Positions 24,066-36,760 of a stretch of 64,000 bases of DNA are shown here, in pieces. The first letter of the stretch is position 1; each line of letters opens with the position of its first letter. The position numbers and the translations under genes were made by a program. Source of the stretch: Tragulus kanchil (Eukaryota > Chordata > Mammalia > Artiodactyla > Tragulidae); NCBI GenBank assembly GCA_022376925.1, contig JAIOJX010000005.1:94709001-94773000 (forward strand), read 5' to 3'. The notes below the pieces were generated by a model. The model was given only the letters and a program-made list of their open reading frames with translations. It made no database searches and was not told the DNA's origin.

Positions 24066-24212
24066 GGGGCTTCCCTTGTGGCTAAGACTGTAAAGAATCT
24101 GCCGGCAATGCAGGAGACCTGCGTTTGATCCCTTGGTGGAGGAAGGTCCCTTGAAGAAGGGGATGGCTACCCACTCCAGTATTCCTGCCTGGGGAATTCC
24201 ATGAACAGAGGA
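24066..24212 (+). mobile_element. Bov-tA SINE, 3'-truncated
   Basis: GGGGCTTCCCTTGTGGCTAAG head, GGCAATGCAGGAGACCTGCG, GTTTGATCCC, then GGATGGCTACCCACTCCAGTATTCCTGCCTGGGG up to CAGAGGAA. The last part of the Bov-A tail is absent. Confidence 0.9.
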
Positions 24213-24841
24213 ATTTAACTCTAGGGATGCTCAATGAGTATGTGTTGTGTCTCTCTCTGAATTTTGTTCTCCACTTGTCCTTCAAAATAAACATTTAGGT
24301 AAGAAGTGAAAATGCCAACTGTTTCCTATAAATGTAAGGGCAGCTCTGCCCAGACATAATATTTAAGATAAAGCAGATAGCTCTGTCTCAGGCATTAATT
24401 CAACTATCTCAGTGTACAACAAATTTATTGGTCTCTTTTGCCTGAATGTTATAGGCACATTTTTGTCTTAACACAGCTCCTTGAACTTTTTATAATGTCA
24501 TTAGTGAAGCACTGATGGTTTTATATTGAAAAAAATAATTGTCACCAGTATGAAATAAAACTTGATAACATTGTGCACAAGGGGTTCTGACATGGACCCA
24601 AGTCTCCACTCAGTTTCAAAACAGTTTGCATTTATTGATTTATTTTTAAACTACAAATAAAATAACATCATAATATATCAGAAGGTGTATTTGGTGAAAA
24701 CTTTCTGATGCCACTTTATCTTCCTCCCTTCCAAATGGGAAGCATACAGTCTCCAGTTACGGGGTGGATGGAGTCTAAAGGAAAGACTCCGGTAACTACC
24801 TCTATGGTCCACACCATCACTACACAGTCATTTTGAGAAAG
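24213..24841. other. Unassigned DNA
   Basis: No gene or repeat recognised between the Bov-tA and tandem pair 7. Confidence 0.45.
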
Positions 24842-25629
24842 AGAAGTCTCCACTGCAGCTTAAATAAATAACTGGATTTATGTTATCTTTGATGATAAGG
24901 AGGAATGCTATGTCAGAGCAGCAAGAGATATGATTCCAGGTATAACTACTAACCTTGACAAACACATCCCTAGCTCAGTTGTTTTGCCTAAAAACTTACT
25001 AGTATCAACTCATTTTGCTAGGTTAACCATACAACTATGAAGAAGGGATGTTTAATAAACTTTGGTGGCTGTGCTCTAACATTAATCTTATAAGAATGTC
25101 ATTGCTAGACTGTAAACCCTCTTTGCTCCTGACAGCAGTGTGACATCAGGACACTGACTGGGTAACAAATGCAGAAGTCAGTGATGCTTTTGGCCTATGG
25201 GTCACCGTGTGAGAAGCAGGTAAGCAGAAGGTACAGAGAGGCAACAGGCCCCACATAGACATGAGATACAATCTCCTTGGAAAATCTTCTTCATTTGCTT
25301 CTGATACTTAACATCCCAATGTCTTGGTCCTGATCAATAAAGCCTCAACCCAGATTCTTTATTCAACCAAAGTATTAACGATCATCATCAGCTGTTATCA
25401 TTATTGCTATTATTATTGAAGAGGTCGAAGGAGGCACTGACCAGATATGGTTCAATTCATAAAGAGTCACTCTGGCTATTGGGTGGAGATGGGACTCAAC
25501 AGAGGTAAGAACAGAAATGAGAAGATGAGTTAGGGATGATGGCATAAGACTGCTGGGACCAGAAAGTGGTGAATGTGACTTGGACTCAGGGCATGGCCAT
25601 TGCCACAGGGACAGAGGAAGATGTTAGAG

Positions 25630-25788
25630 CAGTGCTCCTAAGCCTTGGCTGTACACCAAGAATCATCTGAAGAGCTTTCTACAGTTTTGAACCCTAGCTC
25701 TTAACCTTAGAGCTATTGGCTTATTTTGCGGGTATAGCCTAAGCACCCAGGAAATTACCTTTTCACAGTGAGGGTTAAGAACCACTGA
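25630..25788 (+). mobile_element. MER5A-like hAT-Charlie element
   Basis: It starts CAGTGCTCCTAAGCCTTGGC and ends GGGTTAAGAACCACTG, forming imperfect terminal inverted repeats. AAGAATCATCTGAAGAGCTT follows the MER5A left end. The length of about 160 bp suits this non-autonomous family. Its second copy at 26829-26987 is due to pair 7. Confidence 0.82.
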
Positions 25789-26828
25789 GCAGTTGCAGCA
25801 AGGCTTGGGAGGACTTGAAGAGTTAGAGGTAGAGATGTTAAAGTAAGGGAGGTAATTTGTATGACAGCTAGAATTTGGGCACAAGCAACTAATACAACTG
25901 CAGCGTCATTTCCAGAGAAAGAAGGTTAGAAGCCCAGATTTTTATGTGAATTCTTCTGATTTTTTGATTTGGCAATTTTTAAACACATATATTGATATAT
26001 TAGTTTTGTACAACCCCCGACCCTATAAAGTAAAAACCTAAGAAGTCTCCACTGCAGCTTAAATAAATAACTGGATTTATGTTATCTTTGATGATAAGGA
26101 GGAATGCTATGTCAGAGCAGCAAGAGATATGATTCCAGGTATAACTACTAACCTTGACAAACACATCCCTAGCTCAGTTGTTTTGCCTAAAAACTTACTA
26201 GTATCAACTCATTTTGCTAGGTTAACCATACAACTATGAAGAAGGGATGTTTAATAAACTTTGGTGGCTGTGCTCTAACATTAATCTTATAAGAATGTCA
26301 TTGCTAGACTGTAAACCCTCTTTGCTCCTGACAGCAGTGTGACATCAGGACACTGACTGGGTAACAAATGCAGAAGTCAGTGATGCTTTTGGCCTATGGG
26401 TCACCGTGTGAGAAGCAGGTAAGCAGAAGGTACAGAGAGGCAACAGGCCCCACATAGACATGAGATACAATCTCCTTGGAAAATCTTCTTCATTTGCTTC
26501 TGATACTTAACATCCCAATGTCTTGGTCCTGATCAATAAAGCCTCAACCCAGATTCTTTATTCAACCAAAGTATTAACGATCATCATCAGCTGTTATCAT
26601 TATTGCTATTATTATTGAAGAGGTCGAAGGAGGCACTGACCAGATATGGTTCAATTCATAAAGAGTCACTCTGGCTATTGGGTGGAGATGGGACTCAACA
26701 GAGGTAAGAACAGAAATGAGAAGATGAGTTAGGGATGATGGCATAAGACTGCTGGGACCAGAAAGTGGTGAATGTGACTTGGACTCAGGGCATGGCCATT
26801 GCCACAGGGACAGAGGAAGATGTTAGAG

Positions 26829-26987
26829 CAGTGCTCCTAAGCCTTGGCTGTACACCAAGAATCATCTGAAGAGCTTTCTACAGTTTTGAACCCTAGCTCT
26901 TAACCTTAGAGCTATTGGCTTATTTTGCGGGTATAGCCTAAGCACCCAGGAAATTACCTTTTCACAGTGAGGGTTAAGAACCACTGA
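26829..26987 (+). mobile_element. MER5A-like element (pair 7 duplicate)
   Basis: Same sequence and flanks as 25630-25788, offset 1199. Not an independent insertion. Confidence 0.85.
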
Positions 26988-27249
26988 GCAGTTGCAGCAA
27001 GGCTTGGGAGGACTTGAAGAGTTAGAGGTAGAGATGTTAAAGTAAGGGAGGTAATTTGTATGACAGCTAGAATTTGGGCACAAGCAACTAATACAACTGC
27101 AGCGTCATTTCCAGAGAAAGAAGGTTAGAAGCCCAGATTTTTATGTGAATTCTTCTGATTTTTTGATTTGGCAATTTTTAAACACATATATTGATATATT
27201 AGTTTTGTACAACCCCCCCAAAAAGACCCTATAAAGTAAACAACCTAAG

Positions 27250-28609
27250 ATAGCTGTAACATGCAGGTGACCAGTCGCAACTTCTGCCTTAAATCAGGGA
27301 GGTTAAACTCTAATTACAGATTTCAGACTCTCACCTATGGAGGAGTTAAATTCTTTGGACTCATGGAAACATGGAAATTAATTACTTGATACCTCATTAA
27401 GAATAAAGGTGACCTGCACTATCTGGCGCATTGCAATTGTGAATTTATTTTCTCCCTTCTTATCTCACTTCCTCCCTCCCTTCTTCCCTCTTTCTAAGGA
27501 AGCAAAACACTTTTTTTTCAAGGTCATAGGTTAAGGAGTAGAGTGTAACATTTTTTTTTTTTTTCCCACTAAGATCATGGGTTATATCTGATTAGCCTCA
27601 AGTCTATGCTGCTTTGCAAATGTGGTTTTCAGCAGACTTCTTGGGGAGGAGGGCTGGGCAGGGGAGCTTTACTTTTGAAAATACATTGTAGATAGACTGG
27701 ACACTTTTCTAAAATACACATGAAAAAGTCAACAAGCTCACCATACTCCCAAAATACTTTCAAGGCTGAATACAATAAAGTAATGAATCTTGTAATAGAG
27801 TATCTCTTAGTGATAAGATACTTCCCCCAAACCCCGAGCACCCAGCAAAATAGTCTGAATTGAATAAAATCAGAACTACATGGCTTATATCTCTTGAGAA
27901 TCTAATTTCAGAATATTCCCTTCAAGAGAACTCATTAAACAATAATACTTTCAAATACTGTAGTTTCTGGCTTTGTCATATTTATGTCATTATACACCAA
28001 GAAAGTACTTGTCACAAAAACTAAGAGGATCAAATGATCATTAATTAATTCCCATGTACAATCATTTATTTCATAATTTGGTACTTGGTTCTGTCTAAGA
28101 CTGAACTAATTTTGGAAAAAAAAAGTTACATCTTTCTGCTAGCTTTCTGAGCTATGGATACTATATTTACGAACATACGAGGGGATCTGTCATATTTCAT
28201 ATACCTGAGTTCCACAGAGTTACGTATTAAATCCTATTATTTTCACAACCATATCAACATGGAATTTCCCTTCTCTGTGGTATGAACGTATTCTTCATTT
28301 GTATTAATTGTACAATAAGGAAATGAAGGGTCATGTGGGAATCTCATGTGTTATACTATAAACACATACTCTAAGCAGAAAAGACAAAGTAAAACATGAA
28401 TTTTACTCTTCAGAGCAATTCCCACTCATAAGCAATAACAAGAAAAGCAGAAATGGATATATATCCATGGGTCTCAATGGATGAGAAAACAAATATGGGA
28501 GGTCTTACCTATTCCAGGTAGGATCATCAAACCAATGCAATGTATTAAGGACTGTGCTGGGTGCTGAACTTTCCTTGAAGAAGGAAACCAGATGCCATGT
28601 CACCACGAC
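27250..28609. other. Unassigned DNA with a pyrimidine-rich patch
   Basis: A CCCTT-rich pyrimidine stretch lies at 27452-27498 and a T-run at about 27551-27564. No gene or clear repeat seen. The minus-strand 70-codon frame at 27629-27841 has no domain. Confidence 0.45.
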
Positions 28610-30920
28610 AGCTGAAAACCAAAGACAGAGTAAACAAAGTTAAAACAAGATAAGAGCTGCAGCAGGAAACACGGGCCACTTGAATGTGAGATGGCATTTT
28701 AATGAAATGATAGATTCCATAAATGGAGATTTGGCCCTGTGTTTCTCCAAATGAGTTGCATCAAGAAACCCTTTCATTTCACAATACACCTGTTAGCATC
28801 CTGCCAGAGAAGTGATTCACAGCAGTCACTTGGGAAACAACGAGTTTGTGTAACAAACTTCTCCACAAGATGCGTATCTCGTAGATGGTCATATGGTCAT
28901 ATGTTCTCAGTTTGAAACTTTCAATAATTGGGAGTACTTTATAAGCTTCCCATTAAAAATGCATATAAGGCACACATATTTATATTACAGACAGAAAGTT
29001 CAAGTGTTATTTCCTTCTTAAGTTTCATAGAAAATTAGCAAAAGGTTACTCACTTGACTAGTACAGTTTATTTCATGGCAATGAGTATTTGACACTCACT
29101 CATCATTTTGATGAATATTTACCCGGTAGTTAACATGAGCCAGATACTGGGTTGAGAAAAAGAGTAAGATTTGGTCCTGTCCTTAAAAATCCCAAGTCCA
29201 CTCAAATAGAAAAGGCCACACTGGACTCACATCAAGCCTGAGGAGTAAGGCATTGTGTTCACAGTGCAAACAGGATCCAGGGGGTAGTGGCCCCAAGCAG
29301 AGGGTCTTTAAGCTGAACTTTGAATGGTGAGTAGGAGAGTGACAGGCAGACAAAGGGAGATGGAGGCGAGGCAGGGGGAGGAGGGTATTATTCAGGGAGC
29401 ATGTTCAAACGCAGGAAGCTGTGAGGGAGAATGGCGTGTTCTGAGAGCTGCCTTGTATCAGGCCTACAATAACGTGAGGGAACAGAACATGCACAAAGGA
29501 AATGGCGAAACATTCTTTTACAGATTTGAATGACCATAAATCAGCCCAATGGTACAAACACAAGCACCCACCCCGATAACCGTAGAAAATCTGAACCTAT
29601 TCCCTAACTCCTGCACACACGTCAGCTGATCTTGGCCTCACAATGTAGCTGAGAGGCCTGCCCAAGACCAGACACTGGTATGTGTAAATAAGCTCATTTG
29701 TACCTTTATTTCAGATTCTGCATATAAGCGATATCATATTTGTCTTTTCTGTCTGACTTCACTTAGCTGAAAACCAAAGACAGAGTAAACAAAGTTAAAA
29801 CAAGATAAGAGCTGCAGCAGGAAACACGGGCCACTTGAATGTGAGATGGCATTTTAATGAAATGATAGATTCCATAAATGGAGATTTGGCCCTGTGTTTC
29901 TCCAAATGAGTTGCATCAAGAAACCCTTTCATTTCACAATACACCTGTTAGCATCCTGCCAGAGAAGTGATTCACAGCAGTCACTTGGGAAACAACGAGT
30001 TTGTGTAACAAACTTCTCCACAAGATGCGTATCTCGTAGATGGTCATATGGTCATATGTTCTCAGTTTGAAACTTTCAATAATTGGGAGTACTTTATAAG
30101 CTTCCCATTAAAAATGCATATAAGGCACACATATTTATATTACAGACAGAAAGTTCAAGTGTTATTTCCTTCTTAAGTTTCATAGAAAATTAGCAAAAGG
30201 TTACTCACTTGACTAGTACAGTTTATTTCATGGCAATGAGTATTTGACACTCACTCATCATTTTGATGAATATTTACCCGGTAGTTAACATGAGCCAGAT
30301 ACTGGGTTGAGAAAAAGAGTAAGATTTGGTCCTGTCCTTAAAAATCCCAAGTCCACTCAAATAGAAAAGGCCACACTGGACTCACATCAAGCCTGAGGAG
30401 TAAGGCATTGTGTTCACAGTGCAAACAGGATCCAGGGGGTAGTGGCCCCAAGCAGAGGGTCTTTAAGCTGAACTTTGAATGGTGAGTAGGAGAGTGACAG
30501 GCAGACAAAGGGAGATGGAGGCGAGGCAGGGGGAGGAGGGTATTATTCAGGGAGCATGTTCAAACGCAGGAAGCTGTGAGGGAGAATGGCGTGTTCTGAG
30601 AGCTGCCTTGTATCAGGCCTACAATAACGTGAGGGAACAGAACATGCACAAAGGAAATGGCGAAACATTCTTTTACAGATTTGAATGACCATAAATCAGC
30701 CCAATGGTACAAACACAAGCACCCACCCCGATAACCGTAGAAAATCTGAACCTATTCCCTAACTCCTGCACACACGTCAGCTGATCTTGGCCTCACAATG
30801 TAGCTGAGAGGCCTGCCCAAGACCAGACACTGGTATGTGTAAATAAGCTCATTTGTACCTTTATTTCAGATTCTGCATATAAGCGATATCATATTTGTCT
30901 TTTTCTGTCTGACTTCACTT
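28610..30920. repeat. Tandem pair 8 (1155 bp unit)
   Basis: Copy A is 28610-29764 and copy B starts at 29765. Copy A leaves at GACTTCACTTAG directly into CTGAAAACC. Copy B reads through GACTTCACTTAG into TATGACAATC at about 30920. AG is shared at the junction. The single difference seen is one extra T in copy B about 20 bases from the end. The breakpoint cuts an antisense L1 fragment, which is complete only in copy B. Confidence 0.97.
29085..29165 (+). mobile_element. MIR-like fragment
   Basis: CACTCATCATTTTGATGAATATTTACCCGG followed by GAGCCAGATACTGGGTTGAG resembles the 5' part of MIR (TATTGAGTGCCTACTATGTGCCAGGCACTG). It is repeated at about 30240-30320 by pair 8. Confidence 0.5.
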
Positions 30921-30996
30921 AGTATGACAATCTACGGGTCCACTGACATCATTGCAAATGGTGCTATTTCATCCTTTTTTATAACTGAGCAATATT
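30828..30996 (-). mobile_element. L1 3' region, inverted 5' segment of a twin-primed insertion
   Basis: Read antisense, this is the end of L1 ORF2 and the start of the 3' UTR: CAATATTGCTCAGTTATAAAAAAGG, the GAAGTCAGACAGAAA-type stretch, AAGACAAATATGATATCGC and finally GAGCTTATTTACACA. The next L1 part (31203-31530) is in the opposite orientation and starts at the same consensus position, ACTTATTTT. A truncated copy of this segment (29673-29766) is made by pair 8. Confidence 0.8.
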
Positions 30997-31202
30997 GCTG
31001 TTTAGTCTCTGTTGTGCCCTATTCTTTTGTGACCCCATGCATTGTAGCCCACTCGGCTCCTCTGTCCGTGGAATTTCCCAGGCAAGAATACTGAAGTGGG
31101 TTGCCATTTCCTTCTCCAGGGGATCTTCCCAACCCAGGAACTGAACTCACATCTCCTGCATGGGCAGCTGTATTCTTCATCACTGAGCCACCAGGGAAGC
31201 CC
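30997..31202 (-). mobile_element. Bov-tA SINE, antisense, within the L1
   Basis: GCTGTTTAGTCTCTGTTGTGCCC start, CATTGTAGCCCACTCGGCTCCTCTGTCC, AAGAATACTGAAGTGGGTTGCC, then the head end GAGCCACCAGGGAAGCCC. It sits exactly between the inverted and the direct parts of the L1. Confidence 0.93.
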
Positions 31203-31530
31203 ATGACATATATACTTATTTTAAAGAAATGGAAATAGGCTCATAGACATAGGAAACAAATTTATGGTTACCCAAAAAAGAATAAGGTGGAGGGATAAAT
31301 TGGGAATTTGCAATTAAAAGATACACACTACTATTTATAAAGTAAATAAACAAGGACCTATAGTTTAGCACAGGGAACTTTACTCAATATTTTGTAATAA
31401 CTTATAATGGAAAAGAATCTGAAAATTTTCATATACATATGCAGTCTACGTTATGGTTACTTAACCATTTTGCCATACACTGAATCATTGCAAGTCAACT
31501 ATATTCAACAAAAATAATAATAAAAAAACT
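31203..31530 (+). mobile_element. L1 3' UTR, direct segment of the twin-primed insertion
   Basis: ACTTATTTTAAAGAAATGG, CTCATAGACATAGGAAACAAATTTATGGTTACC, GTTTAGCACAGGGAACTTTACTCAATATTTTGTAATAAC, GGAAAAGAATCTGAAAA and the final TCAACTATATTCAACAAAAATAATAATAAAA are the L1 3' UTR in order, ending in an A-rich tail. Confidence 0.9.
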
Positions 31531-32572
31531 AAAGAAAAGCTTCACAGAGTTGGGAAAAAAGAGTGATTCCCATAGATAAGTCTAGTCCCTTCTCTAGGAA
31601 GAGAGAGGGGTGTGCGTGGCATGTGGCGTGACGGTTCAGCCATTATCCTATGTCACGATGTGTTTCCTGACTGTGCTGCAGTCTGGGCTCCAGGCACAAC
31701 CAAGCTGCTGCCACCGTCACCTTTCCTGTTTCTGGTTTTCAGGAAGATAGGCATGGGGTAGCAAGATTACGATTAGCTCACATGTTTTCACCTCCTGGTT
31801 CTGGTATCTTTACTAGAAGACCTCTCTGTGCAGCCATACTAAAGGCAAGTACTGTCCAGCCACCGTGGAGAAACTGGAGATGCTGTCTCCATCCAGCGCT
31901 GACCCTCAGATGCCTTCTGTGTTCTTAACTTACATACGAGCCTCTCTCAGGCCCACTGGTTTATACCTCTGACTTCATCAGCATCTTAATAGCTTTGCTG
32001 ATGTAGTGTGTGGGTAAAAGGACTTTGCGCTATGGTTAGAGATAGGAATGAGAGCATCTATTCAAGAAGAAAAAAGGCCAGTACTCATGTGTAACATGTA
32101 AAAATGGGGAGAGAAAGCACGGAGATGAAGGAAAAGCAGGTTTAGTAATATAAATATGGAGAAACCTTGTCTATGATGCATAGCTTAAAAACCTAAAGGG
32201 GCCTGTAGCATTCTCCCTAAGGACGAGAAATACAGTTGCTGAGGCTGGAAAGATCAGAGAGGATTTTTGCCTTTTTCTTCTTCCTCCTCCCACTTTTCCT
32301 CTTTCAAACTTCTAAAGTGAAACTGCTTAGAATACATTTTACTCAGTTCAGCTTCTCATCATGAAAGTGAAAGACAGGAAAATCTTGTGGTAGCCCCCAA
32401 ATCTCCTTGCCCTTATGAAACAGGATAGAAGCTCTTATTTTCAATGCTTTTCCAATTGAGAAACTGTATGTCTGTTACAGGCTTTGTGAAACCTTATGAC
32501 ATATCAGGAATTATTTTGGCTTTAAAGAAGCATGATTGCTTAAAAAGGCAGCTTCTGCTACAGAGACTCTCA
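31531..32572. other. Unassigned DNA
   Basis: No gene or repeat family recognised. Base composition is slightly more balanced than in the neighbouring AT-rich stretches. Confidence 0.45.
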
Positions 32573-34767
32573 AGATAGAAACCAATTCCAAACAACAGAT
32601 GAGCAATAATGCCTAGAAAACAGATAGACACTAGATATAAGACAGACAAAATCCAAGTGACAGGATCATCCAGATATGCAACTTGCCACAGTGATCTTGA
32701 GTTATAGCTGCTTAACAGACCACACTTGTTACCACAGAAGTAAGCTTGCTCTTAAGTACAGAAAAGATAAAGCAGAAATACTACCTGAAACCAAAACAAA
32801 GAAGCAAATAAACAAATCAAAATGTCTCTGAACAACCTCAGGGAAGAAAACTTTGACAAGTGATACATAGAGAAACCGGACTATACACAAAACTGTAAGA
32901 TAAGTAACTTATGGAACAATTCTATTCCGAGTGCATTATCAACTTGTTTGTACAGATACATAGGAAATTCATGGGGCACAATAGATTTGACCCCAGTGAT
33001 TTGCAGTACAATTCAGCACTTGCTGGCAAAACAGAAAGTAGTTTTCTACAGAAATCTGACAACTCCTGTAAACTCTGAAATGAGAAATCAAGGTTCTATG
33101 AAAATTTGTACCAAAAGAACTTGAATGTTTAATCCATGCAAAAAGAAGTTAGGAGAAGGAAGATTGGTGGATGAGACGAGGGAGGCACAGGCAGAGGGAA
33201 GGAGAATTAGTAATTTCCTTTGTGGTACCAACACATGAGGCACTGATTAACTCATCTATTCATTTCAACCACCTGTGAACAAGCTATTACTATCACAAGT
33301 TTACAAATGGAGAAATTATAATTCCTTTTGAGAGGCTAACTCACTAAATATACAACAAGAAGTGGCCCAAGTTGGAATTTGAATCTATGCTGGCCTGATA
33401 CTTAGGTGCTTTTCCTAATTAAAATCAATTCTTACACAGGAAGCAATGTGTAAATCTAAAAATCTCAACAAAAATCAAAGAAATCCAAATTAACAAAATG
33501 ACACAGACTGCATTAACTACAACTATAAACAGTAAAGTGCAGCTGAGATTATTGGGAAAACAATAAAGTCACATATTTCGGTTGTATTATACATATGTAG
33601 ACTGTGCTGAATCATACCTCACCTACACCTATATTCAGAGTCTTTAAATATATTCATATCTTTGGACCCTATAACAGATAGAAACCAATTCCAAACAACA
33701 GATGAGCAATAATGCCTAGAAAACAAAACCTAGATATAAGACAGACAAAATCCAAGTGACAGGATCATCCAGATATGCAACTTGCCACAGTGATCTTGAG
33801 TTATAGCTGCTTAACAGACCACACTTGTTACCACAGAAGTAAGCTTGCTCTTAAGTACAGAAAAGATAAAGCAGAAATACTACCTGAAACCAAAACAAAG
33901 AAGCAAATAAACAAATCAAAATGTCTCTGAACAACCTCAGGGAAGAAAACTTTGACAAGTGATACATAGAGAAACCGGACTATACACAAAACTGTAAGAT
34001 AAGTAACTTATGGAACAATTCTATTCCGAGTGCATTATCAACTTGTTTGTACAGATACATAGGAAATTCATGGGGCACAATAGATTTGACCCCAGTGATT
34101 TGCAGTACAATTCAGCACTTGCTGGCAAAACAGAAAGTAGTTTTCTACAGAAATCTGACAACTCCTGTAAACTCTGAAATGAGAAATCAAGGTTCTATGA
34201 AAATTTGTACCAAAAGAACTTGAATGTTTAATCCATGCAAAAAGAAGTTAGGAGAAGGAAGATTGGTGGATGAGACGAGGGAGGCACAGGCAGAGGGAAG
34301 GAGAATTAGTAATTTCCTTTGTGGTACCAACACATGAGGCACTGATTAACTCATCTATTCATTTCAACCACCTGTGAACAAGCTATTACTATCACAAGTT
34401 TACAAATGGAGAAATTATAATTCCTTTTGAGAGGCTAACTCACTAAATATACAACAAGAAGTGGCCCAAGTTGGAATTTGAATCTATGCTGGCCTGATAC
34501 TTAGGTGCTTTTCCTAATTAAAATCAATTCTTACACAGGAAGCAATGTGTAAATCTAAAAATCTCAACAAAAATCAAAGAAATCCAAATTAACAAAATGA
34601 CACAGACTGCATTAACTACAACTATAAACAGTAAAGTGCAGCTGAGATTATTGGGAAAACAATAAAGTCACATATTTCGGTTGTATTATACATATGTAGA
34701 CTGTGCTGAATCATACCTCACCTACACCTATATTCAGAGTCTTTAAATATATTCATATCTTTGGACC
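32573..34767. repeat. Tandem pair 9 (about 1099 bp unit, 7-base filler)
   Basis: Copy A is 32573-33668 and copy B 33676-34767. About 50 bases in, copy A reads ACAGATAGACACTAG where copy B reads ACAAAACCTAG, four bases shorter. Otherwise I saw no change. Filler CTATAAC lies at 33669-33675. A MIR lies in each copy. Confidence 0.97.
33245..33420 (+). mobile_element. MIR SINE
   Basis: ACTATCACAAGTTTACAAATGGAGAAAT, then GAGAGGCTAACTCACTAAATATACAACAAGAAGTGGCCCAAGTTGGAATTTGAA matches the MIR core through GGATTTGAACC. Duplicated at about 34344-34519 by pair 9. Confidence 0.75.
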
Positions 34768-36046
34768 TAGTAAGCCCACTCACAAAATATCCCAAGGAAA
34801 CAATTCAAAATTAGGAAAATGTTCATTTCAGTATTATTCATTATAGTGAATAATAGAAACTATTTGTGTATCCTACAGTGGGGCATCTAAGAAAATGTGG
34901 GTATATTAACTCCATAGTATATTAAGTTGCCATTAAGGTAATAAGTAAGTCACAATACAAAGAAAGTGGTATATAAAACTGTATGTTCTGATTATAAGTA
35001 GACACAAAATATATATGTGACTAAATACTAGCTATGTGACCAGAATAAAGGAGATTGTCATACTAGGGTCGAGTAGTTACAAATGCATTAAAAATCTTAA
35101 CCTCATTCTTTTAATGTATTTAAAAACTGCACTCATTTGAAATGCCCACTCAATAAAAATACAGACCCACAAACACAATATATTTAGAATATGTGTTCAC
35201 ATGGTTAAATGGTCTCCAGCACACACATTATTTTGTTACATTGTTAACTATTTGATAGTGGAGGAAAGAGTTTGGAAATCAAGGAGATACACTTAGGATG
35301 GTGCTGAGATTAAAAAAAATTTAACAGAAGGGTAAAAATAGATTTCTTATAATGACAGTCCATGTTAAAATTAGGTAAGATTAAAAACACAAGATTTGTC
35401 AACACAAGCACTAATGTGGGTGATTTTAAACAGACCTATGATGAGTGGTCTTTTCCCACTGTACCACAGCTTCCACCTTCTCACATTCCCTTTGCCCAGA
35501 AATCTCCCATTCCTTCATTTTCTTTATTAAGACATCACCAATCTGCCCAACAGGGCCTCTTCCATCCCTGAAGTCATTTAGTTTTCCCAGGGCAGGGAGA
35601 AGGTGCATTTGAAGAAACAACAGTTAATTTTTGCCTCCTGGCTTTGATCTAAAAACAAAGATGAGCCAGCAAGTGTTCAGCATTTGTCTCAGATGGTATC
35701 ATATTCATCTCTTTCTAGTCTTGATCTCACTTCTGGCTTTAGGGAGTAAATTTTGAGCATTTGCTGTTTCAAAACAGCTCCTACCCTGTAGAAGTAAGAT
35801 TAAGATATAAAAACTATACTGTTTATCTCCTGGCTCAATAGCTCTTAGAAGGCAAAGAACTTCCTAAGTCTGTAAGTCTCACGAACCATTAGAAATTCAG
35901 GAACCACATCCCCTGCCCCTCCTCCAGCAGTTGTTTATACATTTATATATAAAGAGAAAGGCAAAATTAAATGTATTTCATGTACTGTTCAATCTCTTTT
36001 GGATAAGCCAGCTTTTCCATTAGGCTTCCTCTTCCACTCTTTCTTT
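34768..36046. other. Unassigned DNA
   Basis: The first 400 bases are AT-rich. Bases 34790-34990 (CCCAAGGAAACAATTCAAAATTAGG, TATTCATTATAGTGAATAATAG) have the flavour of a heavily decayed LINE 3' end, which I cannot confirm. No gene seen. Two overlapping opposite-strand frames at 35362-35571 and 35426-35620 have no domain. Confidence 0.4.
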
Positions 36047-36047
36047 A

Positions 36048-36114
36048 AACACACACACACAGACACACACATACGAGAAAGAGAAAGAGAGAGAAGAGAG
36101 AGAGAGGGAGAGAA
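36048..36114. repeat. (AC)n/(AG)n compound microsatellite
   Basis: An AC-repeat block (36048-36073) passes through ATACGAG into an AG/GAGA block to about 36114. The plus strand is purine-rich in the second part. Confidence 0.9.
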
Positions 36115-36239
36115 GTGTGGCCTCAATACGTGCAGAACAGAAGAAACAGTTTGCATTTCCAACCATGACTTTGCCTACCTCTTTGGACTTGTGGGGCAGG
36201 TCTCCTTATTCATCTGAGTGCTCCTACCCCTGCTGACAT

Positions 36240-36760
36240 TCATAGTTAAGTTTACACCTGGCGTGCATGCCATCTGTTATTGCTTGACCAATTCAAGTTG
36301 GGTAGACACTTCTGTGTAACTCAGTCTCATCTTACCTCCTGCTGATAGTGTCCCCTCCTCAGAGGTTTGACCGTGATGTCCCTTCAGCCTTGGGGTGCTT
36401 CAACCCTCAGATCAGAACCACCTTCACCCACGGGATGGCACCCCAGCCCCAGTGACACGTTCTCCAGCTGTCTCAGAGTCCTATCCCAGCCACGCTAGCA
36501 GCTAAGTTCCGAGGCTTTCTTCCAGCTGACCGGGTTAAACTGCTAAGTTCACGATGATGCTGGCAGAGACCTGCGTATGAAAGAGTTGCCTGTCTTAGAC
36601 ACACCTCCTTCTCACAAACACAATCCTCATTTTCTGAACTGAAACTCCACGCGGGAAAGTTGGGAGATAACCAATCAGACTGCGTCATCTTCCTTCCTTC
36701 CACTGTCATCCTTATTTTGCAGAAATCCTCAGCCTCAGCCAAGGAGGTATGTTTTCCTTT
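36240..36760. promoter_or_regulatory. CpG-richer patch with CCAAT and CRE-like motifs (weak candidate)
   Basis: About a dozen CpGs lie between 36257 and 36690, more than in the flanks, though below a CpG island. ACCAATCA at about 36669-36676 is a CCAAT box, and CTGCGTCATC follows five bases later, a CRE/AP-1-like site. A T/C-rich stretch, an AG at 36721-36722 and a GTATGT donor at 36747-36752 follow. A promoter or exon boundary is only an inference. No coding frame of note is present. Confidence 0.25.

Larger units (their letters stand above)
24842..27249. repeat. Tandem pair 7 (1199 bp unit)
   Basis: Copy A is 24842-26040 and copy B 26041-27249, abutting at CCTAAGAAGTCTCC with AGA shared by both ends. 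Copy B has a longer C/A-run (CCCCCCCAAAAAG where copy A has CCCCCG) and an extra C in AAACAACC. Both differences lie within 35 bases of the 3' end. Each copy contains one MER5A-like element. Confidence 0.97.
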
